In this document: piece by piece, positions 23,418 to 34,495 of the stretch | Position numbering within the stretch: the stretch's first letter is position 1 | Layout of the letters: each line of letters starts with the position of its first letter | DNA from: Thermomucor indicae-seudaticae | Lineage: Eukaryota > Mucoromycota > Mucoromycetes > Mucorales > Lichtheimiaceae | Direction: 5' to 3' | NCBI GenBank assembly: GCA_000787465.1 | Contig: JSYX01000005.1 | Location: 1 to 64,000, forward strand | Length of the DNA: 64,000 nucleotides | Notes under the pieces: model-generated | The model's input: the letters and a program-made list of their open reading frames with translations, nothing else | Databases searched by the model: none | What the model was told of the DNA's origin: nothing | Made by a program: the position numbers and the translations under genes

Positions 23418-24007
23418 TGGCCTGGAAACGTGGGTGTCTTTTTGCGTCAGGTCGCGCCTATTGAAATCCCGTGTGTAACACGCACATCTTGTTGCAGGAA
23501 ACCACGGATTTGGGGAAACAGGCAGAAAAGCCCTCTCCAAAAGCACTATTTGGGCGGCCTTTAACAGGTACTACTTTATTGCTTCCGAGAATTCGCCATC
23601 GAAATGCTATCGTTCCAGATCTTTGGTTGGTAAGAACTCGAATACATAATGTCCGTGGTGTACAAAGTACTGATCTCTGGAAATGTCTCGCTTGCTTGAT
23701 GCCTTTTTCTGCGTCAAATGCTCCTTCTTTGTCCCGAAGGAGTAGTAAGTTTACGCCAAATATCACAAGTCCTCCGTTCATTATATTGAAATAAACAGTG
23801 AATACTTTTTATATTCTTTTTGCGCGAAGATGGCTTTATTCCGACGCAGAGAAGGCCTAACAAGGTATCGCAGACGTTTCTTATGAATCCAGGAAGTCGG
23901 ACTGTGACGGCGTCAATGCGATTTTCTTCCTCTTTACCGACACGCATACTTTCTTTGATCGTCCTGATTACTGACACATACGATATTGTACACAGCAGCG
24001 TCACCCA

Positions 24008-27000
24008 ATGACGGACACATATTCGTCCGCAAACAGCGAGCAAGCTAGTTCGTCATCAGGAATGTCAGAATTTGGCGACGATCCTTCTTGGAATGCTCCG
24101 ATTCAGGAAGGGCAATCTACTACGCATCCGCACAGCAGCTCCACAACGACGGCGGATGACACAGCTTCCGCTCCAAATAACAATCAGCAGGCCGATTCGT
24201 CGTCCTTGAGTTCTGACAAGGATCAACATACCGCAGTGCGCTTTGAGACAATGGTCTTTCGTCCAACCGATCACTTCTCTCCTGCAACTCAAAACGGAAC
24301 TCGAGAGCCAGAACGTATTGAAGTAGGTTCTTTGAATAGCAGACCCAAAGCACTACCCTCCCATATAACTTTGGTTAAAATAGGCCAAAAGGATCTGGCG
24401 AGAAGCTCCAGAGTATGCAGGCATTCCTCTCGGAATTGCGACAGAAGCCTTGCGTCTCGGGAGGGAGCTTGGAGAACATATCAAAACTTATGATCCATAT
24501 CAAGGGAAATTATTTGACGTGGCACCCATCCATTTTACAAGATCCATAGATGCATATTGGCGCCAGGACAAAGGCATTGCCGAGAGATCCGGGAAGTTGC
24601 CCAAAGAACAAATGGTCAAAATGTTGATGATGGCGTTTGCAGTGGGTCACGAAAAGTCCAGACTGTGTAAGTCTCCCCACCTCTTTTGCTTCAACATGGT
24701 TTACTTACCAAAAAGGAAATGCTAGTTTTGTGTACCACTCCGCTAGTAAGACAGTACGCAGAGACTGTCAAAGAAGCATCCGCAAGTATCGACTTGCGTG
24801 ACACTATTCTGCAAGTTCAGATGGTTCCAGGTGAACCATCCCAGAGTCACGTTATGCAATATTGGCCGATGGTGATTGGAGTGCGAACGACGAGTCATAT
24901 TGTTGTCTTGCAAGCTTCCGTGTGGAGAGAGAATAGGGAAACAGTGATAAAAGCGAGCATCGAGCATGTGTACACTCCTGCCAAGTTTTTGCATTCTTGC
25001 CGTCCTATAAACATGGCGATAAACCCATTTTGCCGTCAAGAGTATGCCATGATGGCAGATAACGGTTACCTGGCATTGATCAACTGGGACAGGTAAAATA
25101 TTCTGTGACGTTTTAAATCCTAATTGTTGGCGTTAATAATGAGCGGACCGCGTTTTTTTAGTGGAGAGCTAATAGCTGAAAAGCACACAGGATCACCAGG
25201 GGACAACTGGCGTTCTTGCGCTTTTGGTCCTCATCCTCGTATATTATTTTTCGCCACTCCGGAACGTGTAAACATTCTTGATCTAAGGGTGAGCAAGCAT
25301 TCCTTGTATCATATACAAGTCCTAACTAAATCTTCTTTTTATGGTTTAGCGCGGTAATAATGCACCTCTGCGACCATTGTATATCGCTCCACTGGATAGT
25401 ATGATATTCGCTCTTGCTTCTGCGCAAGATCCTTCGTACGAATGCTGGATTACGACAACGAGAAATATATTGTGCCTGGATATTCGCTGTCCGAATCAAC
25501 CGATTTTTAAGCGGCTTCACCATATGGAGAATGCTCCTCCCACTATGCTCAGCGTGTTGGTGGATAAGGAGGGGCCTGAACGTCGCAGTAAGTGTAGTCT
25601 CTTACTCAGATGGATATTTGCTTATCGGACCCCAAGAGCATTTGGTTGCGTGGTCACGACATACCGAGTTTGCTATTCATCTCGACTATGCATACCCATC
25701 TGGAGTAGTGGTAACAAACACGTGTGTTGACTCTCTTTTTCTTTGCTTAAAGCGTAGCTAAGCACTCTGGGTTTTACTACAGGCCTATTACTGGTGACGT
25801 AGCGACACAGCAACGTTTGGGTCTCGTTAGATATCATACGTTGAAATTCCGGCGGTCATATATTCATCGATTTGGCAAGAGCATTATCCTGCCCATGGAC
25901 GGCTTGGCATTGCTGTTTGGTCGCCAAAACCATGGTGATGACTACCGTAAAAAGCACGGCTTTTTCTGCTTTCGTTATCTTGAAGATGGTCGTGTTTATA
26001 TGTCGTGGTTCGTTCAAGTGGACGACAACAAGGACAAAGGAATAATACATTGGCAAGAACTATCCTTTGGATATCCTTGGCTAGCGGAAGGCGATATGAT
26101 GACAGATCCCGGGCAAGTTGTTATGAAAAACTTCCCTGCATTTGGTTATAAAAGGAAGGAGGTGCTTTTCCATGAGACATCCTCGCTTCTTCACAGAATG
26201 AGTAAGGAAATTGGTGATGACAGAGAAGAGTTCATTGAGAAGAGGAAAGAAAGCATGCTAGCAAATTGGAATCCGGCGAGAATAGCTAAAGGTATCATCA
26301 TATTTTGCAGATTTGCAAGGAAAGAAACTTACTTTTTGTTAGATATATTCTATGATCATATTCCACAACTGGCTCTACGATTTCAATTCCGCGACTGCGA
26401 CGAGGAGGTCCAACGTGAGATTTTGAAGAAGCTAAGGGAGCTTGATCATCCTGCCACAGTGTAAGGCTTGCTTTTGTTGGATGAAGACCGAAAATGGATG
26501 CACTGACTTGCAATCTAGTCGCAATTTATGTGGAGATATACTAGATAGGCGTGGTTACACTATACGGGATATGGATCAGAAAATCAAGGACGACGTATTG
26601 TACGCTGTGCGATTGGAGCATGCCAAAACGATTTTGCCTGATCCAAAAGGAGAATGGCTTGAAAAGATTGTTTCATCGGAGAAGGATGACCAGAAGGGCA
26701 ATGTTTTCCTTCGACATGGATTATCGAGAACTCGGAAGAAGTTGCAGATGCTGATGGCGCGTGATGTGATCGCCAGCGGACTTGTCTATTTCCCCAACAA
26801 GCTTGCTAACGACAAACTACCATACCTTGGTGCTGATATAAACTTGACACCCACTAGCAAATTGCTTGCCAAGGAGTGGACACCTGGAGAACCCCATGTA
26901 CCCGAGCTTTCCGTTTTGCCTCCTGCTACTGCTACCTTGGATGACAGCATTGAGGAATTATTTCCAATGCACGGGAAGAAGCCGCGGGAAGGACGAGAAG

Positions 27001-27260
27001 GACCGTCCAATGATATCAGGCCTGAAGAAGAAGAAGAAGTGGATATTGTGCCCCCTGTGGTCACTTCTTCTTCCCAACCAACACTTGATCTGGATCATTC
27101 TGACCATCAATCTTTACGAGCTACACTGAAAAGAACGGCAGAATCTTCCGTCGACGATGATGATGATATACCAGCTATTGCAACTCAACCGGTTCCTGGA
27201 GCATTTGGAAGCAGGAAAAAGGAGAAGAAGAAGAAGCCTCGAATCAAAGGGTTCAAATAA
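24008..27260 (+). CDS. RNA polymerase I initiation factor RRN6 / TAF1C-like
   Basis: Eight exons (24008-24322, 24384-24666, 24726-25092, 25162-25288, 25350-25721, 25783-26291, 26343-26460, 26519-27260) encode about 940 residues. The N-terminus is Ser/Thr/Asn-rich; a beta-propeller-like middle follows ('HVMQYWPMVIGVRT', 'ALINWDRSGELI', 'WRSCAFGPHPRILFFAT', 'LYIAPLDSM'). The end has the family signature 'QPVPGAFGSRKKEKKKK' and 'GFK', matching the Rrn6/TAF1C tail. Rrn6 belongs to core factor/SL1, which places TBP and Pol I at the rDNA promoter. The exon sum is 3n+1: exon 5 changes frame near 25,585-25,610, discussed as a finding. The stop is 86 bp from the convergent BCAT stop. Confidence 0.78.
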
Positions 27261-27346
27261 GCCCATTTTGTATATTTCTATTAACTCCCGTTGTATATAT
27301 GTGTATATGTAGGAGACAATGTATGATGTATATGATACGAATTGCT

Positions 27347-28804
27347 CTAATTGATGACAACAGACCAAGGATGTTCGACTTCGCCATATTGAATATCCAT
27401 GATAGCATCATTGAATCTCTTGGTGTAAGGACCAGCTTGTGAGTTGGGATCCTTGGGGTCCAGAGGAATTTGGAGGTCTTCACCCAAGTATTCGATGACC
27501 TTGATAGGGCTCACGATGCATGCAGTGCCAGCACCGAACATTTCAAGAACGCGACCAGCCTTGACCGCGTCACGAAGTTGGGGCATCGTGACTTTACCTT
27601 CAGTGACCTTGAATTCATTCCAGGAACGAGCCAGGGAAAGAATCGAGTCGCGGGTGACGCCCGGAAGGATGGCGCCGTCCAGTGGTGGCGTGATGAGTTC
27701 CAGTTCGTTTTGTTCGTTCTTCCACAAGATGAACAAGTTCATGGCGCCGACTTCAGTCAACTGATGGTCGTCTGATGAAATAGTGATGAGTTTGGTGGTT
27801 TTTCTTTCTGACAGATAGACATTACCTCCAAACAACCACAGGTTCTGCTGGTAGCCTTGACGTGCAGCCAGCAATTGGGGCAACAGACCCGGAGCATAGT
27901 TTCCACCAATCTTGGCATCACCGGTACCACGGGGCCAGGCACGCACGTACTCGGTTGTCGCCTTGAGTTTGACGGCAGCAAAGCCAGTCTTGTAATAGGG
28001 ACCGACCGGGCACCCGATCACGAACAGCAAGGCCCTGTCAGACGCTGACACGCCCAAGGATTCTTGGGTGCCGATCATCGTCGGCCGGAGATACAGCGAG
28101 TAGCCACGGCCCTCGGGGATCCATCGTTCGTCCACCTTTAAGTATTCGCTAATGCACTTGATCAACTCGTTGCCATCGAATTGCTTTTCACATCCTCTTG
28201 TTAAAAGCTTGTGTATATTTCGGGGACCACAGAAAAAGATATAGACATACCGGGAGTGCAATACGAGCGGTGGAGCGGTTCATACGAGCCATGTTCATGT
28301 CAGGTCGGAACAGTCGGATCTTGCCTTGCTTGTCCTTGTACGCCTTCATGCCCTCAAAGCACTCGGACGCATAGTGAAACACGAGCGCACTGGGTTCCAG
28401 GACCAGCGGTGCGTAAGGTTTGATCTCGGGTGCTTCCCAGCCCTTTTCCAAGGTCCATTGAGCGGTGATCCTGTTTAAAGGAAAAAAATACCGTCGCATG
28501 TCAGTAAATAATAGTTGCAGAGAGAAGAAATTGTTTCGGTTGTGTACATGTGGTCCGTAAAGGTCCGGCCAAAGACAAGGTCCTTGTTGGCAACCAAGGG
28601 TTTCAAGGTATCCGCCTTGGTAATCCGCAGATCGCTTGCCTACGAACGATTGAATTGTGTCAGGGTCCCCCTTTTCCCAGTAAAGCGAAATAGTGTGGAC
28701 ATTACACGGAATGTGCTAGGCATGGTGCTCTGCCAGCGCCGGGCTGGCGATGCAAGACGTTGGTTGAACCAAGTTGGACGCAAAATGCGTGTAGCGAATG
28801 ACAT
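27347..28804 (-). CDS. BAT1: Mitochondrial branched-chain amino acid aminotransferase
   Basis: Spliced minus-strand gene. The N-terminus from ATG 28804 is a typical mitochondrial presequence (Arg/Ser/Phe-rich, no acidic residues: 'MSFATRILRPTWF', ending near 'RRWQST'). Fold-type IV PLP enzyme motifs follow: 'FGRTFTDHM', 'HYASECFEGMKAYK', 'LFRPDMNMARMNRS', 'LPQFDGNEL', 'EGRGYSLYLRPT', 'DAKIGGNYAPGLLPQ' with the PLP Lys, 'LTEVGAMNLF', 'LPGVTRDSILSLA', 'FGAGTACIVSPI'. The enzyme interconverts Leu, Ile, Val and their keto acids. One intron inside 'LWLFG|DDHQL' is a multiple of three and stop-free, so retention would insert residues rather than truncate. Confidence 0.95.
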
Positions 28805-29093
28805 TCGGGGAGAAGGGTGGGAAGAAAACGTCAAATTGGGAAAAGCGTGAGTAACTTTTTTTTCAGCCAGGCAGGTCGGTCGGGCGGGACTGTTGGCCAT
28901 CTCCACAAACAAATCCATCAACTCGCATTATTATCTATTGCCATTATTAAAAACAGTAGGGGACCAAGTAACAGTTTGGCAGTGGGGCGAGAGGAGGTGG
29001 TGGTGGTTACTAGGGCAAGTTCCATTTTCAACAGTTATCCTTGTTCATATATGATCTCTCTCTTATGTTGTAAGGGTTATCTGGCATGGTGAG

Positions 29094-30201
29094 TCATCCT
29101 GCTTCATGGGCTGGACTTGAAAATTGAGCTTTCGAAGCTTGCGACAATCGACGGATGTGGACCACAGACACGCCGACGGTAAGGATGACAAGGATGATAA
29201 CAGCGAAGCAGGTGAACAGCAAGCTGTATCGGGTCATCTAAGAATACTGTCAATGCACTTGTTTGAATGGGGGAACACACACACAAAGAGAGACAAACCC
29301 GGTAAGGGTCCTGATGGATCGGATGAGCCAAAGCAAACGTCGTCGCACGGAAGGCAAAGTATCCAACCGACAAGGCCGCGCACGCCACGAGCAAGGAGAG
29401 CAACATCGGGAACCTTGCCGCGTACCATAGCATCACAAAGAAGACGGCAGCCACCGCAGCCAACAGCACCGCTTCGAGGACGGTCGAATCATACCGCATC
29501 AGTTCCGACGGCAGCATTTGCATCGCCAGGCTGAATACAAAGTACATGTCGAGCCTGATCAGGGCAGCGAGGGTCTCTGTCGCGGTCGAGCGCCGGAGGG
29601 ACCGATGGATCTGGGTGCAGCACCCGGCCGTGACCAGGAAGCAAACCGCGGTGACGCCCAGCGTGGCGTACTTGAACCGTCTGTCCAGGTCGGATACGAT
29701 CGGGCAGTCGAGTTCGAGCATCCAGGCTGATAAAAGCATGTCCTGGTACACGTTGATGGCCACAAAGATCACCGTCAACAGTCCTGAATGGAAATGGATG
29801 AATAAGCGCGCGTGACGTTCGTTCGTCTGTCTTTTTCTTTTTGAATTACCCAGCAAGACGAATGCGTATAAACTCGTCGTATTGCGTTGCTTTAAGGTAT
29901 CAATGCAGACAAAGAGTTGATAGATCGGGAGTCCGAGGACGAGTCCGCAATAAAGGAGATCGGTTTGTGAGACCGCGATGCTGGTCCGGGTCATGACACA
30001 CGAGCCGGCCAGAGCAACGTGGTCGCGGATCGTGAGTGACTCGAGCACGGCCACGGCAAGCGCTTGGAATGCAGAAACGATCGTGAGCACGCGGCACGCG
30101 TTCGTTTCGGGAGCCACTGGGTAGGCTGAACCAGCGTTTTGTGCTGAACTACTACTACTAGTACACGAGGCTGCGATCCCTTCGTCCTGTTGGTGCCCCA
30201 T
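29094..30201 (-). CDS. Multi-pass membrane protein of unknown function
   Basis: Three exons (30201-29850, 29783-29299, 29237-29094) give 326 residues. The N-terminal 30 residues are polar and Ser-rich. After that I count about seven hydrophobic segments, including 'VLTIVSAFQALAVAVLESL', 'LLYCGLVLGLPIYQLF', 'LLTVIFVAINVYQDMLL', 'ATLGVTAVCFLVTAG', 'AVLLAAVAAVFFVMLWY', 'LLSLLVACAALSVGYFA' and 'LFTCFAVIILVILTVGV'. The third exon was placed by frame: only the acceptor at 29238 gives the last helix and a polar end 'SQASKAQFSSPAHEAG'. I do not recognise a family; a seven-helix topology is compatible with a receptor or a transport-related protein, but nothing specific is seen. Confidence 0.7.
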
Positions 30202-30541
30202 TGGACGGCTGCAAGAAAGGTGTGGTGAAAAAGTGCAAAAGACGATTGCATTGCTATTTATTTATGAGTCGATGTCTAAAAAGGAGAACGCGAGTGATCG
30301 TTTGTATATGATCGCAGTGTTTATTATGAAAGCCAAGACGATATAAAAGACTGTGCACTTGTTTTTTATGAAAAGAAGAAAGGGGGGGTATATTGATGTG
30401 TGTGTGGCAACATGGAGAGAGTGTTACTTTTCTGTTGAGTGTGCAAGATGCTTGTCCGTTGCTGCCGGATCGTCTCGCATGTCGCGTGTTTGAACGCCTT
30501 TCCGGGGGGTGTACAGCAATAACTGTTTCCTGTAGACTATA

Positions 30542-31714
30542 TCATTCCGCCGCGGCTTCTAGATCGATAAGCCTCCCGTCCGCACTGATCGTCAGCCCCA
30601 GCGCTCGCTGGACATCATCCACACGACGACCGCGTGACGACGCCGGTCTCAGGGTTCGAAACGAGAACGTCGTCTTTCTTTTTTTGCTGCGCGATGGCTT
30701 TTCGTTATTGAGAACAATGATATTGGACCGATTGGCTGCTGGTGGTCCACCTGCGATAGGTGGTCCTTGAGGGTGCATTGGAGGCGGCGGCGGAGGCATC
30801 ATACCGCCGGCGGCCAACTCGGCAACGCGCTGCGCAGCCAAGTTAGCTGAACCCTGCTTGTGGCTGAACGAATAGATACATGCTGCCCAATATACCTTTT
30901 TTGCGGTCGTTGAGTAAATGTGTTATTTGGGGACGAGGATCTTTATAACTCACATAGAGAACGATCATGAGAAAGACCGAGATGAGTCCAAACTTGACTT
31001 CGTCCTGCCAAAGTCGATTACAGTTGTAATAATCACCACCTTGATAATCAAACGATGAGGGTGTCCCTCCAGCAGCAGCAGCCGTAGCAGCGACAGTGGA
31101 ATTCAGCTGGTTGGCTGACGAGGAAACGCACCAGTCTTCAAACTGAGACTGTTGCGTAATAAACAGGATCAGGTTGATCAGGCCGTCGACCAGGACTAGG
31201 AAAATCGCGAGCCATGTCGCGTGCGAGAACTGGCGGATGTATTCCCATCTGTTCTGTGTACAGTGAGTAAGTCTCCCTTTTTGCTAGCTAGATAGATAGA
31301 TAGAACGAGTGGTGCTTACTCGAAATAGTGCCAAAAGACCAAGGAGCGAGACAAGGGTCAGTATCAAGTTGACGACGCCAAAGACGATCAAGGGTGGTGT
31401 AGACATGTAGCTATAGAACGCTTTTTTTGTCATTGTCAGTGACTGCAGCAGAGACTGGGATATCTACTACTTACGACTGGCATTCCGAAACGACAAGATT
31501 GCAAAATAAAGTGAAAGACCCTTTATTTCTCTCGTCAATCACTGACTGCGCTCTCTCTAACTGTTATACAGATGGAATGACTTACTGCCCACAACAGGCA
31601 TGAAAATGTGGCACCGACACGTAAATGAATGCATCCGCAGCATTTCCGCAGTGCTTGATAATCGGTATGTACTAACCGATTCTTTACTTGCGGGTTCAAC
31701 CAGTGAAAATCCAT
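30542..31714 (-). CDS. Tetraspan (LAPTM/MTP-like) membrane protein with Pro-rich tail
   Basis: Five exons on the minus strand, about 300 residues. Near the start 'KCCGCIHLRVGATF' resembles the 'CC..CHVRTGT' entrance of LAPTM4/5 lysosomal proteins. Four hydrophobic segments follow, among them 'LIVFGVVNLILTLVSLLGLLAL' and 'AIFLVLVDGLINLILFIT', then a luminal loop with Cys ('EDWCVSS', 'YYNCNRLW') and the last helix 'VKFGLISVFLMIVLYVYWAA'. The cytosolic C-terminus has 'MMPPPPPPMHP', possibly a WW/SH3 ligand, and a basic patch 'SRSKKRKTTF'. LAPTM proteins traffic between Golgi and lysosome. Family assignment is tentative. ATG 31714 is the first in-frame ATG. Confidence 0.65.
31289..31304. repeat. 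(GATA)n microsatellite in an intron
   Basis: Four tandem TAGA/GATA units lie inside an intron of the tetraspan membrane protein gene, close to its 5' splice site. It has no effect on the reading frame. Confidence 0.8.
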
Positions 31715-32148
31715 CAGACGACACAAGAAAGAGAGCAACAAGAGGCGAAGGGGGCGAAAATGAATCTATCTATTGTATTCACTCTTTCTTAAAAATGGCG
31801 AATGTTTTTTGTTGTTGTCCCAGGCGATCCAGATTAGGTAATTTGCCCGGGGCCGATCACATTGCATATCAACACCCAAAATTATAAAGTTTTTTGTTTC
31901 AAGGTTATTCTGACAATTTTTTGCTGGTTCTTTATATTCCCGCGGGTGATATCCGAAACGCCGATGCGTAGTTAAAGTATTGGCTGGTACACCCAATATA
32001 CCGTTGTTTAGGGCAATTTTTTACAGGATATTTGGCAGTGCATGCTGGGTTCGCGGTATGTAGCATAAAGTTCGACAGGGCAGGGAGCTTTTTTATGTAC
32101 ACAGTTCCCCGTCGCGCACAGGGCGGCGAACTAGCTGCAAACTACTCT
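31715..32148. other. Intergenic region upstream of the tetraspan gene
   Basis: About 430 bp between two minus-strand genes, holding the tetraspan promoter and the TAF11 3' UTR. No coding signal is seen. Confidence 0.45.
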
Positions 32149-33124
32149 TTATCGACGAAACAGTTTCCGGCCAAGATCCGCTGTCTTTTCCTTCTTGAGC
32201 TTGTACCGTCGATGCGCTTCGCGTAAATGATCGGGTCTGAGCGCACCCGACTGACCCCACTCTTCCATCACTTCGCGTGCTATAATTATGTACAATGTTG
32301 GTACGGAATGGGGCGGGGGAACTACCACGAGATGATACGTTACCTATTTCGATAATCTCTCCCACGTACACTTTGGTAAAGCCTGCGACGACAATGGCCA
32401 AGGTCTGCGAGCACTGTTGATTCAAGACTTGGCTCACTAGCTGCATCAACTAAAAGTGTTACAAGGTGGGCTGTTATCAAGAGACACGGGACGTACCCTT
32501 CGCACGTTGGTCCGATTGAGCGCAGATCTTCGATAAGCTTCATAGCGTTGCAACTGGTCTTCTGAAAAGTTTTCAAGTAGTATCCTTTGATATTGCAACA
32601 GGTCAGTCTATCTCTCTCTCTTCGTGAACCCTATGTCTGCTGTCTTACTTCATGTCTTCCTTGGCTTGCTCTATTTGCGCCTGTATTTGAGCATCCATAT
32701 CCGTTTCCAAAAGATCTTCCTTGTTCTCATCGTCATCGTCTGCTTCTGGATCCTGCGGATTCTGCGAATCAGCTGCTGCTGTTGCTGGATTATTGCCTGC
32801 TGCTGCTGCTTCATCGGTCTCGTCTCCCACAGCAGCATGCTGCTTGGGTGTGCTGCCTTCGCGATCGGCTTCGACTGATCCTTGCCGTGAAGAAGAAGTA
32901 TGGGCTGGCGTTGAACTACTCTGCCGGCGTGAAGCGTTGGAAGAGGAGGAGGACATTGTGGCTCTTTTTAAAGCGGCCGCGGCAGCTGCTGCGGTTGTCA
33001 TGGGTCGATGGGGTGGACTCGTGGAAGTCATGTTGTGCGGTGGAGAAAACGGGGATGCGCGCGGTCGGCGTGCCGGTGACGGTGGCGACATTGGGTTCGA
33101 CGGTTTGCGTTTGTGGGGTATCAT
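32149..33124 (-). CDS. TAF11: TFIID subunit TAF11
   Basis: Four exons (33124-32649, 32584-32497, 32449-32344, 32279-32149) give 266 residues. The first half is disordered: basic/Pro/Ser-rich, an Ala run, then an acidic stretch ('PEADDDDENKEDL'). The C-terminal half is the TAFII28 histone fold: 'LLENFSEDQLQRYEAYRRSAL', 'VRRLMQLV', 'QTLAIVVAGFTKVYVGEIIE', 'AREVMEEWG', 'GALRPDHLREAHRR'. TAF11 pairs with TAF13 inside TFIID and contacts TBP/TFIIA. Sequence blocks match the human protein closely, so the call is firm. The Ala and acidic runs explain the low complexity on both strands. Confidence 0.94.
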
Positions 33125-33482
33125 TGTTTAATGCAGTGATCAGGAAAAGCAACTTTTTTTTCTAACCCAAAGCTCGGGCCCTTTTTATACGTGACAGAAA
33201 TTCAATGCGCGCTTCTCAAAGTGGCTAAATGCTCAGTATGACCCCCTCATGGTACTTTTTTTGTTTTAAATGTCTTTATTTTTTCTCAACAAGAGTACTG
33301 ATAATTAGATACCATAGCAGCCATTAGCTGCAGGATATAAGCGTCGTTGACCCCTCGGAAAGCACTCATCGAAATAGACAGCTCTCCGTTGTTCGTTCAT
33401 AGGGAGATTGACTTATTTAAGCCCAGAAACAGAAAGTTTTTCCTTTCTCCCTTTTTTCGCTGCCTCTTGTCCTTGCTCAAGA

Positions 33483-34148
33483 ATGCCTGAATCACTGGTA
33501 CTGCGATCCGTCTTCAGCTACATTGCTCTGGAGGGACCGTTGATTGACGAGTACGGCAATCGCGATCGCGGTCGCGTACCCCGACGTCATTTGCGGAACC
33601 GTCTTGCGCGCGACAAGAAAGATCGCTACCATGTGACCGTGATCAATCCGCAAGAAATAACGCAGGCGATCGCAGCGATCGGCTTGGAGGACAGTGCAGG
33701 CAACAAGAAGAAAAAGGTCAAGCTTCTCGGAAAGCACATTAACGCGGAATTCGTGTACGGCGCCGTCGATGGCATACCGCCGCCCGTGGATCTTGGATTG
33801 GCACACGTACAGACCGAGGCCGGACACGAGGCGTACTACCGCGTGCTGCATTGGCCCTTTGGCCAACAAATACGACGGTCTTTGGGACTTCCGCCCACGT
33901 CGTTCCATATCACAGTTGGCTTCGATCCCACGGATGTGCATGGCGTGTACAAGGGCCCAGGGACGCTGTTGTCCTTGAAACACAAGACTTGCACGGATGA
34001 GGAGCTAGAGCATCTAGCCAGGATCGCGCAGGATCATTATGCGGAGGACAGGGTGTTCTTGAAGGCGTTGCTGGGACAGTGCGTGGCTCTGGAGCGCGTC
34101 CGGCTGTTTGCCTCGATCAGTAGACTCTACCTGAAAGGTGAGTCGTGA
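33483..34148 (+). CDS. 2H-phosphoesterase-like protein (two HxTx motifs)
   Basis: A single open frame of 221 residues. Two HxT-type motifs are visible, 'YHVTVINP' near residue 55 and 'FHITVGFDP' near 145, the pair of catalytic histidines that defines the 2H phosphoesterase superfamily (RNA ligase-like, cyclic phosphodiesterases). The spacing of about 90 residues fits the duplicated fold. A basic 'RVPRRHLRNRLARDKK' sits before the first motif. The reported stop is reached inside a good donor sequence ('AAAG|GTGAGT'); splicing to the acceptor at about 34,252 would replace the last two residues with about 50 others, so the true C-terminus is uncertain. Substrate unknown. Confidence 0.72.
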   Translation: MPESLVLRSVFSYIALEGPLIDEYGNRDRGRVPRRHLRNRLARDKKDRYHVTVINPQEITQAIAAIGLEDSAGNKKKKVKLLGKHINAEFVYGAVDGIPPPVDLGLAHVQTEAGHEAYYRVLHWPFGQQIRRSLGLPPTSFHITVGFDPTDVHGVYKGPGTLLSLKHKTCTDEELEHLARIAQDHYAEDRVFLKALLGQCVALERVRLFASISRLYLKGES

Positions 34149-34495
34149 CTGGGCGTATAGGCCTCTTTTTAATATGCGAAAGGAATGGGGGAAGAAAGAG
34201 ACAGAGGAATGACTTATACCCCATTTTTAGTCCTTTTCTATGAATGTCTGCAGAAACTGAAATCCTTACTGTCTGTATTCCATTCCCCGTCAAGTTGTTT
34301 ATTGTAAATAAATATATGGACTTTTTACACTATGTGAATAACAACGGTCGAAACAACCTGAACATTTTGCTGTGTCGCTTAACTACTACGGGTCATTTGA
34401 GGTGATGGTCCCGCGGTTGCGAATATGATTGGCTGCCCGAGCCAATGACCTTTAGCTGAGAGTTTTCTCGTTCTTTCCTTTTAAACCTTTCCACC
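34149..34495. other. Intergenic region upstream of SGT2
   Basis: About 350 bp. It includes a possible alternative last exon of the 2H-phosphoesterase gene (open from about 34,253 to 34,405) and the SGT2 promoter, which has a CCAAT-like 'GCCAATGACC' about 55 bp before the SGT2 start. Confidence 0.4.

Noticed and set aside
23458..23781. Overlapping 107-codon frames on both strands between the sterol isomerase and RRN6
   Set aside because: They occupy the divergent promoter interval, have no recognised motif, no splice support and no coding-type composition difference between strands.
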